A program made the position numbers and the translations under genes. Source: Bacteroidota bacterium (GTDB taxonomy: Bacteria; Bacteroidota; Bacteroidia; Flavobacteriales; Weeksellaceae). Taken from it: a stretch of 12,639 bases of DNA. A model generated the notes under the pieces. The model was not told the DNA's origin, did no database searches, and saw only the letters and a program-made list of their open reading frames with translations. Positions 6,286-12,639 of the stretch are shown piece by piece (within the stretch, counting starts at the first letter, position 1; every line of letters begins with the position of its first letter). The stretch is taken from NCBI GenBank assembly GCA_023426625.1, contig JAFAAJ010000096.1, positions 1-12,639 of the forward strand, written 5' to 3'.

Positions 6286-8031
6286 TTATTTTCTTACTCT
6301 TTTCGGTTTTTTAGCTTCTTCTTTAGCTCTTTCTTTTTCTACCGCTTCCTGAGCCTTATCATACAGGGAAGTATTGGCCTCGTATTTTATTTCTTCGTAG
6401 TTCGGACTATCCACCAAAATATCCTGCCATTTTTTGATCCTGTCTGTTGTATTCCAGTTAAAATCAGGAAATTTTCTCTTAGAAGGCTCAAGCATACTCA
6501 TTGGATAGGTATCGGAATTGGCTCCCACACTACAGGAAATGATCTGCAATGCTTTTTCTTCAAATAAAGCTCCGATAATTCCGCAAGAAGACAGTGTAAT
6601 TCCTATCCTTTCTTTTTGTTTTGTTTGCTGATTGTCTTCATCCACATACACAATAGACTGCGCATTTCCGATCACTTTTGCTTCTTTGATGTTATTATCC
6701 TGATAGTACACTGTCATCAGCTTCCCTTTGATCTGATTGAATTCATCTGCAAGACTAAGCGAATCTACTTTACTGATAGCAAAGGCATTTCCTATAACTT
6801 TTAAAGAGTCCAGATCTTCGGTTTGCGTATTGAAATAGGCTTCCACTTTATCTCCCGTCACCTGTTTTTCCCCACTCCAGAGAATCGGTTTGGTGTACAT
6901 ATGAAGAACACCATCTGTTTCATTAAAGGCTATGGAGTCTGCTCTTCCCTGCGCATTGGATTTATAGAATCTTCCTTTTCTGAACGCTCTCAGGAAACTC
7001 TTTTTCACGGTTGCATCCAATGAATCTGGTTTTTGGTAAGAAATGATCTTTTCTGAAGCAAAATATATAGAATCCTTCTCAAGGACTTTTACAGCGTAAG
7101 GATTTTTTGTGATCATCGCAGAGTCCTTCAGCTTGAATATTTCACCATATCCTCCTTTGATGTATCTTTTCTCTTTTGGATCATCCAGCGTTACATTTCC
7201 AGTAGCCTTGCCGAAACCTGTAATCTGGTTGTAATACATATCATCTCCTGTAAGGATCTTATCATTGTAATGTATTCTGGAATTCTTGTTCAGGAATGCT
7301 TCTTCCGTATTCATTCTATAAGTACCTCTTTCGGTATATATATAATTCTTAGGATTGGCTCTGTTGGTAATGGTCGTAGAGCCCTTAATATCCACAACAT
7401 TGGTATTCTGGTTCTGCACCACATTGATTCCTTCCAGAATATATTCCCGGTCTTCGATCTTAACATTTCCGGTAAGGTCTATGGTTCTTGTGGTCAGGAA
7501 ATAGGTGGCAGATTTGGCATACGTTACACTTTTACCATCATTGATCGTTCCTCCTGTGTTATAATAAGCCTGATTTGAAATTCTGTCATAGTACATGGTC
7601 TCTGTACTTATAACGGTTCCTTTAGGATCTGTAAGGACAACTTTTTTTCGGGCAACTCCTTTTTGGGTATTTCCGTCATATTCCATTTCCCCGGCTGTAA
7701 TTACAGAACCGTCTGCATTTCGCAACTGAGTATTTCCTATGGCTTTAACGAAATTTTCTTCATTGTAAATCACCACTTCATCGGCAGTAAGAATAGATCC
7801 CTGATGTTCAATTTGCACATTTCCCGTAAGAAGCTGGTTCCCGTCATATTTTGCAGGATCTTTTTTTACTTCATCAGCATGAATGATCTTAACTTTATCT
7901 TCAGTCTTTAATTGTTGTGGTTGATTTTTAACAGGAGTCTGTAAATAGGGATCTCTTTGCACCGGCTTAGGCTTAACCTGTGCAGATGCAAATGTTGAAA
8001 TAAAAATGAATAGAAAAAAAACTGGCTTCAT
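6286..8031 (-). CDS. OstA-like protein, LptA-family lipopolysaccharide transport (OstA_2 domain)
   Basis: An exported 581-residue protein of the OstA/LptA superfamily, whose members form the periplasmic beta-jelly-roll bridge that carries lipopolysaccharide to the outer membrane. The signal peptide is MKPVFFLFIFISTFASAQ (cleavage near 17/18). The repeating beta units show as recurring G-N turns followed by alternating hydrophobic strands: LTGNVQIEHQGSILTADEVVIY (68-89), IGNTQL (98-103), LTGNVKIEDREYILEG (186-201), ATGNVTLDD (276-284), VIGNAFAI (412-419) and VIGNAQSIVYVDE (453-465). It is about three times the size of proteobacterial LptA, as is usual for the OstA-like proteins of Bacteroidota. 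The C-terminal part has two cysteines (C483, C500), a proline- and tryptophan-containing segment (about 510-536) and a highly charged tail ending KKPKRVRK. The ATG lies three bases after the stop of the fur-type gene, so the two are surely cotranscribed. A strong terminator follows. Confidence 0.88.
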   Translation of the reverse strand: MKPVFFLFIFISTFASAQVKPKPVQRDPYLQTPVKNQPQQLKTEDKVKIIHADEVKKDPAKYDGNQLLTGNVQIEHQGSILTADEVVIYNEENFVKAIGNTQLRNADGSVITAGEMEYDGNTQKGVARKKVVLTDPKGTVISTETMYYDRISNQAYYNTGGTINDGKSVTYAKSATYFLTTRTIDLTGNVKIEDREYILEGINVVQNQNTNVVDIKGSTTITNRANPKNYIYTERGTYRMNTEEAFLNKNSRIHYNDKILTGDDMYYNQITGFGKATGNVTLDDPKEKRYIKGGYGEIFKLKDSAMITKNPYAVKVLEKDSIYFASEKIISYQKPDSLDATVKKSFLRAFRKGRFYKSNAQGRADSIAFNETDGVLHMYTKPILWSGEKQVTGDKVEAYFNTQTEDLDSLKVIGNAFAISKVDSLSLADEFNQIKGKLMTVYYQDNNIKEAKVIGNAQSIVYVDEDNQQTKQKERIGITLSSCGIIGALFEEKALQIISCSVGANSDTYPMSMLEPSKRKFPDFNWNTTDRIKKWQDILVDSPNYEEIKYEANTSLYDKAQEAVEKERAKEEAKKPKRVRK

Positions 8032-8034
8032 TGA

Positions 8035-8508
8035 TTAGTCATTCTTAGTGCCATAAAAATACAGCGAATGAGAATCAATTTTTACGCCAAAAGCTTCTTC
8101 AATTGCCTCTTTGATACCCTGAATTCTCGGATCACAAAACTCAATGATCTCTTCAATTTCTTTACCTGAATCCTTCTTATAGATCACCAAATGGTCATGC
8201 TGCTTATCAAAATAAGATTTCTCATAAGATGAAGAGGTAAGTGTTTTCTCTCCAAACTGGTGTTTACGGATCAGTCCTGCATCAAGGAAAATTTCAATAG
8301 TATTGTATATGGTTGCTTTAGAAACATGATATTTTTTCTGCATCATCAGAAGATACAGGTCATCCACATTGAAGTGATGATCCAAATTGTAAATTTCCTC
8401 CAATATAGTATATCGTTCAGGGGTGTTTCTGAAACCTTTTTCCAACAGGTAGTTTCTCAAAACATCCTTGATCAAAGCAATATTTTTTTCTTTTTGTATA
8501 GTATCCAT
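8035..8508 (-). CDS. Fur-family transcriptional repressor lacking the CXXC zinc site
   Basis: A 157-residue metal-responsive regulator of the Fur/PerR/Zur family. ATG at 8508 is chosen; one more in-frame codon upstream is TTG. The winged-helix domain is at about 10-85 (GFRNTPERYTILEEI at 25-39, recognition region HVSKATIYNTIEIFLDAGLI at 61-80), followed by the dimerisation domain. Possible metal ligands are H44/H45 (DHHFNVDDLY), E96, H104 and H106 (QHDHL), E123 and H147 (SHSLYFYG). The first histidine of the usual HHDH is glutamine (Q103), and the CXXC structural zinc motif that normally follows (HDHLICxxCG) is replaced by VIYKKDSG with a small insertion; the only cysteine is C125 in IEFCDPRIQ. 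Metal specificity therefore cannot be read from the sequence. It heads a tight pair with ostA and may also be reached by read-through from kup, 66 bases upstream. Confidence 0.87.
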   Translation of the reverse strand: MDTIQKEKNIALIKDVLRNYLLEKGFRNTPERYTILEEIYNLDHHFNVDDLYLLMMQKKYHVSKATIYNTIEIFLDAGLIRKHQFGEKTLTSSSYEKSYFDKQHDHLVIYKKDSGKEIEEIIEFCDPRIQGIKEAIEEAFGVKIDSHSLYFYGTKND

Positions 8509-8523
8509 CAAAATAATTATCTA

Positions 8524-8531
8524 CAAATTTA
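8524..8531 (-). promoter_or_regulatory. Candidate -7 promoter element for the fur-ostA pair
   Basis: TAAATTTG on the minus strand matches TAnnTTTG exactly and ends 15 bases before the fur ATG. No good TTTG is found 19-21 bases upstream, so support rests on the -7 box and its position. Confidence 0.4.
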
Positions 8532-8574
8532 TTGATTTTTATTTAAATAGAATGTCATAACCGGTCAAGACAGT

Positions 8575-10566
8575 CTAGGAATTATGCCGCAAAAATCCTG
8601 CCTGTTCGATTTTATTATCATAGACTGTAAGCTCTGTGATAGGAGCAGATTCTACTTCTACGTTGTGAGAACTTACTCCCCAAGCTTTAAAGTCATCGCT
8701 TCCGATGTACTTCACAAAGTTGTAAATATTGAGTGTAATTTTCTGTTTAACAGTTAAAAGTATATCATTGATATAGGTATTGTCTATAATTACGTACTTC
8801 AGATCCGGCGGAATATTATGCGCTCTCAAAGACGGATGGCTACTTCTAGAAGGAATGATTTCATCCGCCATCAGATCCTTTAAAACCATATTGAAATAAT
8901 CATTGATTCTACGGTCAACTTTAAATCCTAAAAGGAAATTGATTTTATAGATGGTTCCAGGTAAAATTTCATCCACTGTATATTTGAAAGTATATGGATC
9001 TTCCTGATTGACAATACTTAAAATAAAATAATGGTCCGCTCTTTTCGGCTGTTTTTTAATGATGGAATAAATGATTTTGGATTCCACTTCATCATTTCTC
9101 TTTGCTCTACTGAGGTAAGCCAGATTCGTAGCGTATTTCGGAATGCTTTCATCCAGCTTCATATCTTTAATGATCGCGACATATTTCTCAATTTTCACAA
9201 ACTGAATAAAATTGGCTTTTATCAATCTTCCGTTATACCAAGCATACATACATACGGCAATAAAGCCTCCTAAAACCATAGTTAACCAACCTCCATCAAT
9301 AAATTTAATAACATTCGCATAGAAGAATCCGGATTCAAGGAAAAGATATACTGCACCAAAACCGATCAGGAAAAACTTGTTTACTCTTGTCCTGCTTAAC
9401 CAAAATAAGAGTAAAATTGTTGTCATCAACATTGTAATGGTGATCGTCAGTCCATAGGCAGCTTCCATACGTTCAGACTTCTGGAAAAATATAACAACCA
9501 CAAAACAGAAAGCCATCAAGCCCCAGTTAATTCTCGGAATATACATTTGCCCTTTGATCCCTGAAGGATATTCAATATGCTGATTAGGCCAGAATGAGAT
9601 AGACATCGCTTCCGAAAACATAGTGAACGATCCTGTAATTACAGCCTGACTGGCAATAATAGCAGCCGCAGTAGCCAGAATAACTCCCGGTAATACTGCC
9701 CATTCAGGCATAATTCCAAAAAAAGGATTCACCCCACTGAATACCTGCTGATAATTATCCAATAACCATGCTCCCTGTCCAAGATAATTAAGGATAAGCA
9801 TTATCTTTACGAAGATCCAGCTCACTCTGATGTTTTTAGCACCGCAATGCCCCAGATCGGAATATAATGCTTCCGCTCCGGTTGTACAAAGGAAAACAGC
9901 TCCCATAATCACTATGGCACTTGGAGAGTGGGTGATCAGATTATATGCATACATTGGGTTGAATGCTTTCAGGATCTCGATATGATCAAAAAGATGGATC
10001 AGCCCAAAGGTTCCCAATACCAGAAACCACGTCACCATGATCGGCCCGAAGAATTTCCCGATAGAAGCCGTCCCAAACTGCTGTACTACGAAAACAATAA
10101 ATAAAATCCCTAATGTAATGACCACAACAGGCGTTTCAGGATTATATATTTTAAGTCCTTCAATTGCCGACATCACGGTCAGGGAAGGTGTGATCACACT
10201 GTCCGCCACCAAAGTGGATGCTCCAATAATTGCCACCACATAGAGCCATTTTTTCTTGAGCTTTTTCACCAATGAATAAAGTGCCAGAATACCTCCTTCC
10301 CCTTTATTATCGGCTCTTAGCGCTATAATTACATACTTGATAGTCGTCTGAAGCGTCAACGTCCAGATAATACAGGAAAGTGCACCTTCAATATATTCAT
10401 CAAACGGCATAGAAGCGCCATCTTTACGGGCGTTCACAATAGCCTTCATTACATACAGCGGTGATGTACCAATATCGCCAAAAACAATCCCTAATGATAC
10501 AATTACTCCTACAAATGAAAGCTTCTTAAGATCAAAATGATGACCGCCTTCCGTAACTTCTGCCAT
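8575..10566 (-). CDS. kup: Kup-family potassium uptake transporter
   Basis: An inner-membrane K+ importer (KUP/HAK/KT family, proton-coupled in studied members). The family signature GDIGTSPLY is at residues 30-38, after a short cytoplasmic N-terminus; RADNKGEGG (84-92), ADSVITPSLTV (121-131), FLCTTGAEALYSDLGH (225-240), ASQAVITGSFT (305-315) and an ESGFF.NV.K segment in a late membrane helix (411-421) are further family marks. About twelve hydrophobic segments lie between residues 18 and 445. A soluble C-terminal domain of some 215 residues follows, ending with an unremarkable polar tail. At 663 residues it is slightly longer than Escherichia coli Kup. The ATG at 10566 is preceded by two TAAATTTG boxes. 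It is set off from pdhB by a terminator, while only 66 bases without a clear terminator separate it from fur. I see no riboswitch in its short leader. Confidence 0.95.
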   Translation of the reverse strand: MAEVTEGGHHFDLKKLSFVGVIVSLGIVFGDIGTSPLYVMKAIVNARKDGASMPFDEYIEGALSCIIWTLTLQTTIKYVIIALRADNKGEGGILALYSLVKKLKKKWLYVVAIIGASTLVADSVITPSLTVMSAIEGLKIYNPETPVVVITLGILFIVFVVQQFGTASIGKFFGPIMVTWFLVLGTFGLIHLFDHIEILKAFNPMYAYNLITHSPSAIVIMGAVFLCTTGAEALYSDLGHCGAKNIRVSWIFVKIMLILNYLGQGAWLLDNYQQVFSGVNPFFGIMPEWAVLPGVILATAAAIIASQAVITGSFTMFSEAMSISFWPNQHIEYPSGIKGQMYIPRINWGLMAFCFVVVIFFQKSERMEAAYGLTITITMLMTTILLLFWLSRTRVNKFFLIGFGAVYLFLESGFFYANVIKFIDGGWLTMVLGGFIAVCMYAWYNGRLIKANFIQFVKIEKYVAIIKDMKLDESIPKYATNLAYLSRAKRNDEVESKIIYSIIKKQPKRADHYFILSIVNQEDPYTFKYTVDEILPGTIYKINFLLGFKVDRRINDYFNMVLKDLMADEIIPSRSSHPSLRAHNIPPDLKYVIIDNTYINDILLTVKQKITLNIYNFVKYIGSDDFKAWGVSSHNVEVESAPITELTVYDNKIEQAGFLRHNS

Positions 10567-10592
10567 ATCAGCAATTTTAAATTTTAAACGCG

Positions 10593-10611
10593 CAAATTTA
10601 AATCAAATTTA
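10593..10611 (-). promoter_or_regulatory. Two overlapping-region -7 boxes upstream of kup
   Basis: TAAATTTG occurs twice on the minus strand, at 10611-10604 and 10600-10593, an 11-base periodic pair ending 37 and 26 bases before the kup ATG. Both match TAnnTTTG; neither has a clear TTTG at the -33 position. Confidence 0.4.
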
Positions 10612-10648
10612 TATCCCTCAGCATTTTTCTTCATGAATATAATAAATG

Positions 10649-10675
10649 AAAAAACTTCCTTTCGGAAGTTTTTTT
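10649..10675. terminator. Intrinsic terminator after pdhB
   Basis: AAAAAACTTCC (10649-10659), loop TTTC and GGAAGTTTTTT (10664-10674) form an 11-bp stem with T runs on either strand. It begins six bases after the pdhB stop codon, between pdhB and kup. Confidence 0.85.
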
Positions 10676-10681
10676 CTATAA

Positions 10682-11662
10682 TTATTTAACATACATCGCT
10701 TTTTTTATTTCCTCTTTCACTTTTTCAAGTTTAGGGAACCATTCTGCAAATAAAGCTGCGGAATATGGTGCAGGTGCATCAGGAGTAGTAATTCTCTTGA
10801 TCGGAGCATCCAGATAATCGAATGCTTTCTGTTGTACCATATATGTGATTTCAGAAGAAATTGAAGCAAAAGGCCACGCTTCTTCCAGGATCACCAATCT
10901 GTTTGTTTTCTTAACTGATGCTAAGATCGTATCGAAATCCAAAGGACGAACAGTTCTTAAGTCGATAACTTCTACAGAAATTCCTTCTTTTTCTAAATCT
11001 TCCGCTGCCTGAATAGCCAACTTCATGATTTTTCCGAAAGAAACTAAAGTCACATCCTTTCCTTCTCTCTTAATATCAGCTTTGCCTAGTGGGATATAGT
11101 ATTCTTCATCAGGAATTTCCATTTTATCTCCATACATCTGCTCAGATTCCATGAAGATTACCGGATCATTATCCTGAATAGCAGTTTTTAATAATCCTTT
11201 TGCATCGTAAGGGTTTGAAGGAACCACTACTTTCAGTCCGGGACAGTTGGCGTACCAGCTTTCAAAAGCCTGAGAGTGTGTAGCTCCCAATTGTCCTGCA
11301 GAAGCCGTAGGTCCACGGAAAACAATCGGGCAGTTCCATTGCCCGCCACTCATCTGACGGATTTTCGCTGCATTATTGATGATCTGATCAATTCCTACTA
11401 ATGAAAAGTTGAACGTCATAAATTCAACGATAGGTCTGTTACCATTCATTGCAGCTCCTACAGAAATCCCTGCAAAACCAAGCTCAGCAATAGGGGTGTC
11501 GATAACTCTTTTAGGACCGAATTCATCCAGCATTCCTTTTGAAGCTTTATATGCACCGTTGTATTCTGCAACTTCCTCCCCCATCAAATAAATGGATTCG
11601 TCTTTACGCATTTCCTCGCTCATTGCCTGTGCAATTACCTCACGAAAAGTATATTCTGCCAT
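10682..11662 (-). CDS. pdhB: Pyruvate dehydrogenase complex E1 component, beta subunit
   Basis: This is the beta subunit of the heterotetrameric thiamine-diphosphate-dependent E1 enzyme, which decarboxylates pyruvate and passes the acetyl group to the E2 lipoyl domain. The 326-residue protein is full length: pyrimidine-binding domain at about 4-175 with the ThDP-activating glutamate E60 in DTPIAELGFAG, the EFMTFNF segment (80-86) and the active-site histidine H129 in QLGATHSQAFE; the C-terminal transketolase-type domain runs from about 200 (VTLVSFG, VEVIDLRTVRPLD) to the end (PDAPAPYSAALFAEWFPK). The match to pyruvate rather than branched-chain E1 beta is by general similarity. The ATG at 11662 is 22 bases past a TATTTTTG promoter box. 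The alpha subunit and E2 are not adjacent, so the gene is probably monocistronic between terminators. Confidence 0.93.
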   Translation of the reverse strand: MAEYTFREVIAQAMSEEMRKDESIYLMGEEVAEYNGAYKASKGMLDEFGPKRVIDTPIAELGFAGISVGAAMNGNRPIVEFMTFNFSLVGIDQIINNAAKIRQMSGGQWNCPIVFRGPTASAGQLGATHSQAFESWYANCPGLKVVVPSNPYDAKGLLKTAIQDNDPVIFMESEQMYGDKMEIPDEEYYIPLGKADIKREGKDVTLVSFGKIMKLAIQAAEDLEKEGISVEVIDLRTVRPLDFDTILASVKKTNRLVILEEAWPFASISSEITYMVQQKAFDYLDAPIKRITTPDAPAPYSAALFAEWFPKLEKVKEEIKKAMYVK

Positions 11663-11684
11663 ATTTTTTTGAAAAATTAGAGTA

Positions 11685-11692
11685 CAAAAATA
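11685..11692 (-). promoter_or_regulatory. Candidate -7 promoter element for pdhB
   Basis: TATTTTTG on the minus strand matches TAnnTTTG exactly, 22 bases before the pdhB ATG, in an AT-rich stretch. A matching -33 TTTG is not obvious. Confidence 0.4.
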
Positions 11693-11728
11693 ATACTTTT
11701 TTATCGAACTTGTACATAATTAAACAGC

Positions 11729-11773
11729 GAAAAGGCAAAAGAGCTGATTGCTATTCTGCTCTTTTGCCTTTTC
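11729..11773. terminator. Long-stem terminator between the DUF2147 gene and pdhB
   Basis: GAAAAGGCAAAAGAGC (11729-11744) pairs perfectly over 16 bp with GCTCTTTTGCCTTTTC (11758-11773) around a 13-base loop. It follows the DUF2147 stop (11795) by 21 bases. The T tract after the stem is short, so termination strength is uncertain. Confidence 0.75.
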
Positions 11774-11794
11774 CTAAAATGTATGTATCCCGGA

Positions 11795-12214
11795 TTAGTT
11801 AACGCTGTGCCAAGTCTGGCTTCTTCCGATAAAAGATAAACCAATGTAACCTCTTACGTTCAACTTATCACCATCTCTGGTAATGGTACATTTGTATGTT
11901 TTACCTGTTTTAGGATCTGTAATGGTTCCGCCAGTAAATTCATTCCCGTCTTTCTTCAATCCTCTGATGATCTCTAATCCTAATACAGGCTTCCCTTTTC
12001 TGTCATCTTTACATGCGGAACAGTTAGGATCAGCTGGTTTTATCAGGAGTTGTACTACTTTTCCATAATACTTTCCATCAGACTTTTTATAGATTTCTAC
12101 AATAGATTTGGCTTGTTTTGTTTCGTCATCTATTGTTTTCCATTTACCTTCAATCTGTGCAAAAGACATTACACTAAAGAGGGAAAGTACAAATGTTAAT
12201 AACAATTTTTTCAT
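11795..12214 (-). CDS. Secreted DUF2147 family protein
   Basis: A small exported protein (139 aa from the ATG at 12214) of the DUF2147 family, which is widespread in Bacteroidota and Proteobacteria and has no settled function. The signal peptide is MKKLLLTFVLSLFSVMSFAQ (cleavage near 19/20). The mature domain shows the family pattern in order: GKWKTIDDETKQAKSIVEIY (23-42), YYGKVV (49-54), the NCSACKDDRKGKPVLGLEII region with a CxxC (C65, C68), GGTITDPKTGKTYKC (95-109), and GDKLNVRGYIGLSFIGRSQTW (115-135). An in-frame ATG at 12226 would add MIRN; the later ATG gives the more usual signal peptide. It is monocistronic. The paired cysteines could form a disulfide or bind metal in the periplasm. 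Confidence 0.9.
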   Translation of the reverse strand: MKKLLLTFVLSLFSVMSFAQIEGKWKTIDDETKQAKSIVEIYKKSDGKYYGKVVQLLIKPADPNCSACKDDRKGKPVLGLEIIRGLKKDGNEFTGGTITDPKTGKTYKCTITRDGDKLNVRGYIGLSFIGRSQTWHSVN

Positions 12215-12352
12215 ATTTCTTATCATTTTAATTCAAATAAAATATTTTTGTCGTCAATCTCTTGCTAAAAATATAAATTAATTTCCAACAAACAAAAACT
12301 TTTATTATCCTTGGCATATATAACAATAGGGATGCCAACTTTGACCTGAATG

Positions 12353-12380
12353 GTGAATTGTAAATTGTGAATTGTAAAGG
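12353..12380. repeat. Two-copy 14-bp tandem repeat
   Basis: GTGAATTGTAAATT (12353-12366) is followed directly by GTGAATTGTAAAGG (12367-12380), identical at 12 of 14 positions. It sits in the gene-free right end. The rest of the interval 12227-12352 is AT-rich and holds the presumed DUF2147 promoter but no other structure I can support. Confidence 0.7.
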
Positions 12381-12396
12381 TTAAATAACCTGAGTT

Positions 12397-12639
12397 CGGG
12401 ATAAGCTTATATGCCACGCAAAGCTAAACAAAAGTATTAATCACATGTTTTTTAAAAATTTAAGATATACAAAGACGTGAAACTTATCAAAGTAATACAA
12501 AATTCTTGTATAACTTTGATAAACGAGGTGGCATTGTTTAACTCAAAAAGCGTTTCAAAAATTAAACATTTCTTTGTTTCTCTTTGCGATAAAATAATTT
12601 TATTTTGAAAATCAATTATTTAAAATATCCCTTATCCCG
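12397..12639. repeat. Nested inverted-repeat block at the window edge, possibly a MITE-like element
   Basis: CGGGATAAG at 12397-12405 is mirrored by CTTATCCCG at 12631-12639, the last bases of the window, and each is followed inward by ATAT (imperfectly spaced). Further in, CGCAAAGCTAAACAAA (12417-12432) is mirrored by TTTGTTTCTCTTTGCG (12573-12588) with 14 of 16 positions matching, and the centre is a long hairpin (12484-12522). There is no ORF. The arrangement suggests a non-coding element with terminal inverted repeats or a degenerate extragenic repeat. The match may continue past the window end. Confidence 0.45.
12484..12522. repeat. 17-bp stem hairpin in the gene-free right end
   Basis: TTATCAAAGTAATACAA (12484-12500), a five-base loop AATTC and TTGTATAACTTTGATAA (12506-12522) pair with a single mismatch. 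No T tract follows on either strand and no gene ends here, so it is not an ordinary terminator; it is the centre of the inverted-repeat block. Confidence 0.7.

Noticed and set aside
7270..7578. Plus-strand ORFs antisense to ostA (including 6616-6804, 6823-7023 and 7663-7911)
   Set aside because: Shadow frames of a gene with clear domain repeats; no start signals or recognisable domains.
10567..10648. c-di-AMP or other riboswitch in the kup leader
   Set aside because: The leader is only about 80 bases of mostly A and T before the pdhB terminator, too short and without the needed stems.
11539..11802. Plus-strand ORF of 87 codons across the pdhB start and the following terminator
   Set aside because: Covers the pdhB N-terminus antisense, its promoter box and the terminator at 11729-11773; not plausible as a gene.
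1..12639. tRNA, rRNA, CRISPR array, transposase or phage genes
   Set aside because: No cloverleaf, regularly spaced repeat or transposase/integrase motif was found by reading both strands.

Overview
The window looks like chromosome of a member of the Bacteroidota, class Flavobacteriia, most likely Chryseobacterium or a close relative. The basis is low GC content, Sec signal peptides of the MKK...AQ type, flavobacterial families (OstA-like LptA homologue, START-like protein, DUF2147), and -7 promoter elements of the TAnnTTTG type found 15-37 bases before several start codons. The genus is inference from protein style, not from a marker gene.

Layout: one 5'-truncated gene on the plus strand (N-acetylmuramoyl-L-alanine amidase) converges on a long series of minus-strand genes. 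Read from right to left, in the direction of transcription, these are: a secreted DUF2147 protein; pyruvate dehydrogenase E1 beta (pdhB); a Kup-type potassium transporter; a Fur-family regulator followed 3 bases later by a large OstA/LptA-like lipopolysaccharide-transport protein; a three-gene operon of secreted paralogues; a class III aminotransferase; a START-like protein; and a class IV aminotransferase-fold protein. Clear intrinsic terminators separate most units. The right end (about 12.23-12.64 kb) has no gene and carries tandem and inverted repeats.

Most of the window is housekeeping: peptidoglycan remodelling (amidase), outer-membrane biogenesis (OstA-like), K+ uptake, central carbon metabolism and an amino-group transferase. 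The accessory part is the three-gene cassette at 3436-5951. It encodes three related exported proteins, each with a signal peptide ending in AQ, a G-x(n)-DG-x-x-W module and a C-terminal beta-rich domain that resembles C1q/TNF-type jelly rolls. The three genes are separated by exactly one base and lie between two strong terminators.

The other items most worth a second look are: the class IV aminotransferase homologue, in which both the Schiff-base lysine and the PLP-contacting glutamate appear to be arginine and which seems to start at TTG; a Fur protein without the CXXC zinc site, tightly coupled to ostA; and a nested inverted repeat at the right edge that may be one end or most of a MITE-like element cut by the window.
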